This document shows positions 59,325 through 64,000 of a stretch of 64,000 nt of DNA, in pieces. Position 1 is the first letter of the stretch; each line of letters begins with the position of its first letter. The notes under the pieces were generated by a model. The model searched no databases. It worked only from the letters and a program-made list of their open reading frames with translations, and had not been told where the DNA came from. The DNA lies in assembly GCF_026153455.1 (NCBI RefSeq), contig NZ_CP110629.1, positions 186,001 to 250,000 on the forward strand, in the 5' to 3' direction. The position numbers and the translations under genes are program-made. Origin of the DNA: Marinimicrobium sp. C6131. GTDB taxonomy: Bacteria > Pseudomonadota > Gammaproteobacteria > Pseudomonadales > Cellvibrionaceae.

Positions 59325-60601
59325 CTCCCGATATTGACCAGAGCCAGGATCAGGCAGGTCAGAATCAGGGCCATCTGGGGCCAGGGGAGGAGTTGGCCTT
59401 GCCAGAGGGTGCGCCAGGGTTGGCCGGGTGTGGGGCTTTGGCGCTTTACCATGGTGGATGACGGGCCCGATGGGCCCTTATCCACCCTACGGGAATATTT
59501 GGACGTGAGGCGGAGTGTGTAAATCCGGGCGCCGGAGGCGGCCAGGGCGGTGAGCATCAGGCCGAACAGGAACCAGAGGAAGCGGGTGGGCTGGCCGCCG
59601 AAGGTGCCGAAGTGCAGTGGGTCGGCCGCCTCGGCGATGCGTTGATGCAGATTGAGCTGTTCACCGTGCACACGACCCAGAGACTCGCCGGTGGTCGGGT
59701 CAATGAGCAGCGTGTTGGCACGGGGGCGCACCAGCAGAGCCTTCTCTTGCCCCTGGAGAATCAACGGCTGGTTTTCGCCGGGGAACCAGAGGCTGTCCAG
59801 TTGATACTCCGGCCAGTGGCTCAAGGCCTGCTCAATGGCGCGGTTGAGTGTGTTCGCGTCTCGGGGCAGGGCGTTGGCCTCGGGCAGCGGGCGCAGCTCG
59901 GCGCCCGCCGCGGGGGCCGCACCACCCCACTTTTCCACCAGATACCAGACGCCGGTGAGGCCGATCACCAGAATGAACGGCAGGCTCCACAGGCCCAGCC
60001 ACCGGTGCAGGTTGCCCCACCAGCGCCGGGGTGGCTCCCGGCGTTTCGGTGGTTTGAAAAAGCCGCGCCACCAGCGTTTGAAAATGGGGAAAGCGGAGAT
60101 CATTGACAGCAACAGCGGGAAACTGAGCAGGGTCACAATGGTCAGGCCCCACTGCAGCGGTAGCATCAGGTGTCGGTGCGCTTCGCGCAGAAAACGGTGA
60201 ACGTTGTACCAGTTGGCGTGCCCCTGCACCTGGGCGGTGTAGGGATTGACGTAAATTCGCCGCCGCTCGCCGTTCTCGTTCACGGCAATCAGTTCCGCGG
60301 CCATGTAGTCGGGGAGGTTGAGATACATAAAGCTCGGCCGCCACCCGGGATACGCTTCGAGGGCGGCGGCGAGCAGGGTGCCGGGCGGTTGGCGCTCGGC
60401 ACCCTCGCCACTTTCCGGGGCCTGCACGCGCAGGGCGGGGGTGAACAGCCAGTCCAGCTCGTAGGCGTAAACCGCGAGGGTGCCGGTCAGACTGACGAAA
60501 AAGAACAACAGGCTGAACTTCAGTCCCACCCACGAGTGCAGATTGAACCAGCGACGTCGCCCGCCGGTGCGGGCGCGTTGCGTGGAAGCTTCGGGAGACA
60601 C
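59321..60601 (-). CDS. PepSY-associated TM protein
   Basis: 426 residues, GTG start at 60601, one base after the receptor stop. PepSY_TM family: four membrane helices (about 25-48, 147-170, 197-220, 345-365) with HSWVGLKFSLLFFF and NLHRWLGLWSLPFILVIGLTGVWYLVEKW, the paired His-containing helices typical of the group, and two periplasmic PepSY-like domains. Members next to siderophore receptors are thought to act in periplasmic iron reduction or siderophore handling. Residues near 385 (RRVDKGPSGPSST) are encoded by an inserted REP-like element. Confidence 0.85.
   Translation of the reverse strand: MSPEASTQRARTGGRRRWFNLHSWVGLKFSLLFFFVSLTGTLAVYAYELDWLFTPALRVQAPESGEGAERQPPGTLLAAALEAYPGWRPSFMYLNLPDYMAAELIAVNENGERRRIYVNPYTAQVQGHANWYNVHRFLREAHRHLMLPLQWGLTIVTLLSFPLLLSMISAFPIFKRWWRGFFKPPKRREPPRRWWGNLHRWLGLWSLPFILVIGLTGVWYLVEKWGGAAPAAGAELRPLPEANALPRDANTLNRAIEQALSHWPEYQLDSLWFPGENQPLILQGQEKALLVRPRANTLLIDPTTGESLGRVHGEQLNLHQRIAEAADPLHFGTFGGQPTRFLWFLFGLMLTALAASGARIYTLRLTSKYSRRVDKGPSGPSSTMVKRQSPTPGQPWRTLWQGQLLPWPQMALILTCLILALVNIGS
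59453..59491. repeat. REP-like palindromic element, copy B, inside coding sequence
   Basis: On the minus strand it reads GTAGGGTGGATAAG near its start and ends CATCCACC, the same pattern as copy A at 55588. Outer arms GGTGGA (59453-59458) and TCCACC (59481-59486) flank two GGGCCC blocks (59463-59468, 59472-59477). It lies within the 3' part of the PepSY gene and keeps the frame open. Confidence 0.75.
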
Positions 60602-60602
60602 C

Positions 60603-62711
60603 TCAGAACTCGCGGCTCAGAGTGACCGTGACCCGGCGGGGTTCACCGGGGAAGTGGCCGGTGCGGGTAATGAAGCCGCTCTCCGCGTAGGTTTTGTCAA
60701 ACAGGTTGCGCAGGTTGATCTGCAGCTTCCAGGCCTCAAACTGGCTTTGCCAGCTCGCGTCGAACACGGTGTAGTCGTTCACCGGGTCACCCTGGATACC
60801 GATCTGCTCACCTTTATACTCGGCCCCGAACGCAATGGCGGAGCTGATGCTCGGGAAGTCGTAACGGGTCCAGAGGCCGGCCTGGTGATCCGGGGTATTG
60901 GCAAAGTCGTCGCCGGTGGCGTTGGTGATGCCGCTGGTGGCTTCAATGACCTTCACGTCGTTGAAGCCGTAGTTGAAGGTCAGGGTCCACTGGGGCAGCA
61001 GATCCGCGCTCAGATCCAGCTCGGCGCCGCGGCTGCGCACCCGGCCCACTGGTGCCAGGTCGTCCACGCCGTCGTCACCCACATCGCCGGCCGGATCGGC
61101 CTGCAGCACGTTACGCCGTTCGATGTCGTAGGCGGCCAGGTTCAGTCGGGCACGGCCCTCGAACAGCTCCAGCTTGGCGCCCACTTCAAACTGCTCGCTT
61201 TCCTCGGGGTCGAAGGGGCCGCCCGCTCTCGGGTCCTGACTGCCCGCCGACTGGGGGACGAAGCCTTCACTGATGCTGGCGTACAGGTTGACGGAGCGGT
61301 TCAGGTGGTAGACACCGCCGAAGCGGTAGGTCAGTGCCTCGTCGCTGTCTTTCTCGACACTGTCGCCATCACTTTCAAAGCGACTGTAGCGCAGGCTGGC
61401 GAGTAAATCCCACTGCTCGGACAGGCGTATCAGGTCCTGCACATACACGCCGCTTTGAGTCTGTTCGCTTTTACGCGGTGTCTCCCAGGGGTTGTCGTCC
61501 AGACCGTACTGGGCCCGCGATGTCTGGCCGTAAACCGGGTTGTACAGGCTGAGTGGGGGCACCACGCCGCCGTCCTCGATCGGGGCGCCGCGCTTGGCTT
61601 TGAAGTCGTCCTGCTGGTCGAAGATTTCCGCGCCCACCAGAAATTCGTGTTCGACGCTGCCCGTGTCAAAGGCGGTCATCAGATTGGCGTAGGCGGACAG
61701 TCCCTCGTTGTTACGCACCTGATCCCGGAACTGACGCTTCATCATGTCACGCGTGCCATCGCCGTTTGAGTCGTACAACCCCCGGGGTTCGTGATAGTTC
61801 TGTTTTTCCTGATTGTCGTAGTAGCGGGCGGCCAGGTCGATGCTCAGGTTATCGCTGAAGGCGTGCTGCAGTCGGCTGTAGAGGATATCCGCTTCCAGGG
61901 AGAGGAAGTCGGTGACCTCATTGTGGTTCCAACTTGTATCCACCAGAAATTCACCGTCCTCATCAATGGGAACCCCCCGAAGGCGATTGCCTCCCAGGTT
62001 CTGGTCCACGAAGGAGTATTTGAACAGGGCCCGGGTGTTGCCCGAGGGTTCCCACACCAATCCGAGGTCGCCCTGATCGTTCTCATTGGTGGTGTTGTTG
62101 CGGAACGGCTCCTCGGTTTCCTTGAGCATGGCTACCCGGTAGCCGAGATCGCTGCCGTCAAAAGCACCGGTGGCCTCAACGTTGACGCCGGTCAGGTCGT
62201 AGTTTCCCGCGATGACTTGCGCGCGAGCGTAAGAGTCCAGCGAAGCCTGGCTGGTGTTGTAGTTGATCAGCCCGCCGGGCTGGCCCGCGCCGTAGATGGC
62301 GCCACTGGGTCCCTTGAGCACTTCCACCTGATCCACACCAAACAGGCGGGGAACGGAGAAGCCGGCATAGGGATCGCCGCGCAGACCGTCATACAGGACT
62401 TCATCCTGGCGGAAGCCGCGAAAGCTCACGCCGGAGTAACTGAAGAAGTTGACGCCACTGATGCTGCGGTACAGATCCCGGGCATCCCGGGCCCCCTGGT
62501 CCTGGATCAGATCCTTGTTGAGAACCTGGACCGACGCGGGAACGCGGGTCAGATCCGCGGACAATCGTGTGGAAACCGACGACTCCGATACCTGATACAG
62601 GGTTTGTGCCCGGCCGGTAACGATAAACTCCTCGGTGACTGCCGGGGCTTCCTGTGCCCAGCTCTGTCCGGCCGCCAGTAGTGCGACCGTCATAAGGGAC
62701 TGTTTGAACAT
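60603..62711 (-). CDS. TonB-dependent siderophore receptor
   Basis: Outer-membrane ferric-siderophore importer, 702 residues from the ATG at 62711 (MFKQSLMTVALL), with GGAGGT 8 bases upstream; the in-frame TTG start at 62735 is rejected. Signal peptide to about residue 19 (SWAQ). TonB-box-like EEFIVTGRAQ (about 27-36). Plug with RVPASVQVLNKDLIQDQGARDARDLYRSISGVN and VEVLKGPSGAIYGAGQPGGLINY, a pattern of the FhuE/FpvA group. Barrel ends VTVTLSREF. Fur-like site upstream, PepSY gene directly downstream. The exact siderophore is unknown. Confidence 0.92.
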   Translation of the reverse strand: MFKQSLMTVALLAAGQSWAQEAPAVTEEFIVTGRAQTLYQVSESSVSTRLSADLTRVPASVQVLNKDLIQDQGARDARDLYRSISGVNFFSYSGVSFRGFRQDEVLYDGLRGDPYAGFSVPRLFGVDQVEVLKGPSGAIYGAGQPGGLINYNTSQASLDSYARAQVIAGNYDLTGVNVEATGAFDGSDLGYRVAMLKETEEPFRNNTTNENDQGDLGLVWEPSGNTRALFKYSFVDQNLGGNRLRGVPIDEDGEFLVDTSWNHNEVTDFLSLEADILYSRLQHAFSDNLSIDLAARYYDNQEKQNYHEPRGLYDSNGDGTRDMMKRQFRDQVRNNEGLSAYANLMTAFDTGSVEHEFLVGAEIFDQQDDFKAKRGAPIEDGGVVPPLSLYNPVYGQTSRAQYGLDDNPWETPRKSEQTQSGVYVQDLIRLSEQWDLLASLRYSRFESDGDSVEKDSDEALTYRFGGVYHLNRSVNLYASISEGFVPQSAGSQDPRAGGPFDPEESEQFEVGAKLELFEGRARLNLAAYDIERRNVLQADPAGDVGDDGVDDLAPVGRVRSRGAELDLSADLLPQWTLTFNYGFNDVKVIEATSGITNATGDDFANTPDHQAGLWTRYDFPSISSAIAFGAEYKGEQIGIQGDPVNDYTVFDASWQSQFEAWKLQINLRNLFDKTYAESGFITRTGHFPGEPRRVTVTLSREF

Positions 62712-62742
62712 GTGTGTGGACCTCCGCTTAATCAAGTTTTGC

Positions 62743-62773
62743 GAATAATAATACTTCTCGTTTAGTTTATCAA
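62743..62773 (-). promoter_or_regulatory. Fur-like site and promoter of the siderophore receptor
   Basis: On the minus strand TTGATA (62768-62773) and TATTAT (62745-62750) have 17-bp spacing. The + strand segment 62743-62763 (GAATAATAATACTTCTCGTTT) resembles Fur boxes with repeated AATAAT and TTCTC, and covers the -10 and spacer. Not a full GATAATGATAATCATTATC match, so moderate. Confidence 0.6.
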
Positions 62774-62905
62774 TAATATGTGCCAGCCGAGGATGGTTTT
62801 GGAGAGCGGAGGTGTGGTTGGACCACCAGGAATGGATGCCGATCGATAGCGGGAGATGACGGAGTGGCCCGCCGCACGAGAGGCGGCAGGCTCGTTCAGA
62901 ATGGA

Positions 62906-64000
62906 TCAGGTGCGGGCGGCGCCAAAGCGCAAGTACATCGCCGGAACCACCAACATATTCAGTGCGGTGGAGCTGAGCAGCCCCCAGAGAATCACAATGG
63001 CCATGGGCGCCTGGATTTCACTGCCGGGTTCGCCGCCCGCGAGGGCCAGGGGCACCAGCGCGAGGGCCGTGGCGAGGGCGGTCATCAGAATGGGCACCAG
63101 TCGTTCTTCGGCCCCCTGGCGAACCGCCTGTTCCGGCGTGAGGCCTCCGTCGCGGATCAGGCGGCCGATGTGGTCGATGAGAATCACACCATTGCGAGTG
63201 GCAATGCCGAACAGGGTGATAAACCCGATCAGCACCGCGACGGTGACAATGCCGCCGGCAAACCAGACGCCGGCCACGCCGCCAATCAGAGCCAGAGGCA
63301 GGTTGAGCATCACCAGCACCGCATCCCGGGTTCGGCCGAACGCCGCGACCAACAGCAGGAAAATACCCGCGATCACCAGAGCGCCGAGCAGCAGTAAGCG
63401 GGTGCTTGCCGCCTCGGCGCTCTGGAACTGACCGCCATACTCCACCCGGTAGCCGGTGGGCAGCGTGACGTTGCCGGCGATGGCGGTTTCAATGTCTTCC
63501 ACCACGCTGATCAGGTCCCGTTCGGCGACGTTGGCCATGACCACCAGGTTGCGCTGAACATTCTCCCGGCTGATGGTGTTGGGTCCGCGCTCGCGCCGGA
63601 TATCGGCCAGGGCGGCAAAGGGGACCTGAGCGCCCGAGGCCAGGGTGAGTTGGGTATCGCGCAGGGTATCCAGGTTTTCCTTGGCGCTCCGGGGCAGACG
63701 CACCACCAGATCAAAGCTCGCCTCTCCCTCCAGTAATCGTCCGACGGTGGTGCCATTGAAGGCGGTTTCCAGGGCCTCGGCGGCTTCGGTCATACTGAGG
63801 CCATAGTTGGCCAGGGCTGCCCGGTCAAAGCGGACGGTGACAAACGGGATCTGGCTCTGCTCGTCCATGGCCACATCCACCGCCCCGGGAACGCCGCCCA
63901 CAATGGACTCGATCTGCCCTCCCAGGCGGCGCAGCTCCGAGAGGTCATCGCCAAAGAGCTTGATGGCGATATTGGCCCGGGTGCCAGAGAGCATATGGTC
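62906..64000 (-). CDS. Heavy-metal RND efflux pump, C-terminal part (partial)
   Basis: HME-RND family (CusA/CzcA-like) inner-membrane pump, cut by the right window edge; the last about 365 residues are present. The visible N-terminus DHMLSGTRANIAIKLFGDDLSEL is the hallmark DH(M)LSGTRA stretch of this family. Then come the periplasmic docking/porter regions and six membrane helices (from about LLLLGALVIAGIFLLLVAAF) with GIATRNGVILIDH and ALALVPLALAGGEPGSEIQAPMAIVILWG. Which metal is pumped cannot be told without the upstream part. Not linked in direction to the receptor (same strand, 195 bp upstream). The gap 62774-62905 shows nothing. Confidence 0.92.
   Translation of the reverse strand, partial: DHMLSGTRANIAIKLFGDDLSELRRLGGQIESIVGGVPGAVDVAMDEQSQIPFVTVRFDRAALANYGLSMTEAAEALETAFNGTTVGRLLEGEASFDLVVRLPRSAKENLDTLRDTQLTLASGAQVPFAALADIRRERGPNTISRENVQRNLVVMANVAERDLISVVEDIETAIAGNVTLPTGYRVEYGGQFQSAEAASTRLLLLGALVIAGIFLLLVAAFGRTRDAVLVMLNLPLALIGGVAGVWFAGGIVTVAVLIGFITLFGIATRNGVILIDHIGRLIRDGGLTPEQAVRQGAEERLVPILMTALATALALVPLALAGGEPGSEIQAPMAIVILWGLLSSTALNMLVVPAMYLRFGAART

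Overview
The window reads as a chromosomal segment of a marine-type gammaproteobacterium. The rpoBC-str-S10-spc-alpha gene order, the uvrA-MFS-ssb order shared with pseudomonads, the fabA-fabB pair and the many TonB-dependent receptors suggest something near the Cellvibrio/Saccharophagus/Marinimicrobium or Pseudomonas lines. Only the class is well supported. No tRNA, rRNA, insertion sequence, prophage or CRISPR array was seen.

Bases 1-24,600 are a dense block of information-processing genes: the 3' end of rpoB, rpoC, rpsL-rpsG-fusA-tuf, the full S10 and spc operons through secY and rpmJ, then rpsM-rpsK-rpsD-rpoA-rplQ. Sigma-70-type promoters can be read before rpsL, rpsJ and rpsM. The block ends at a perfect 21-bp inverted-repeat terminator shared with the convergent uvrA.

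Bases 24,600-33,600 hold repair and lipid genes: uvrA, an MFS transporter with an extra C-terminal domain, ssb, an RmlD-like reductase, fabB-fabA (unsaturated fatty acids) and ispB (quinone side chain).

Bases 33,600-42,900 are the first accessory region. A surface lipoprotein, a TonB-dependent receptor and a periplasmic TonB-like protein lie together, with Pho-box-like 11-bp tandem repeats before the first and third gene. Right after them is an arsenic operon, arsR-arsH-GAPDH-arsJ, which exports arsenate as an organo-arsenical. Putative phosphate-starvation import and arsenate removal therefore sit side by side.

Bases 42,900-48,800 carry a Gfo/Idh oxidoreductase with a type II NADH dehydrogenase, a chemoreceptor, and a membrane protein/ECF sigma/membrane protein trio with overlapping genes.

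Bases 48,780-52,920 form a thiamine salvage operon under a TPP riboswitch: an outer-membrane receptor, a YkoF-like thiamine-binding protein, PnuT and a thiamine-kinase-like protein. A Tat-exported PhoX phosphatase and a small potassium-channel-like protein follow.

Bases 55,600-64,000 hold a formate/nitrite-family channel with a PP2C-phosphatase/Ser-Thr-kinase fusion, preceded by a near-perfect sigma-54 promoter and an NtrC-type palindrome. Then come a small His/Arg-rich secreted protein, a yebG-like gene with a consensus LexA box, a PepSY membrane protein and siderophore-type receptor with a Fur-like site, and the C-terminal part of a heavy-metal RND pump cut by the window edge. Two copies of a REP-like palindrome are present, one of them inside the PepSY coding sequence.
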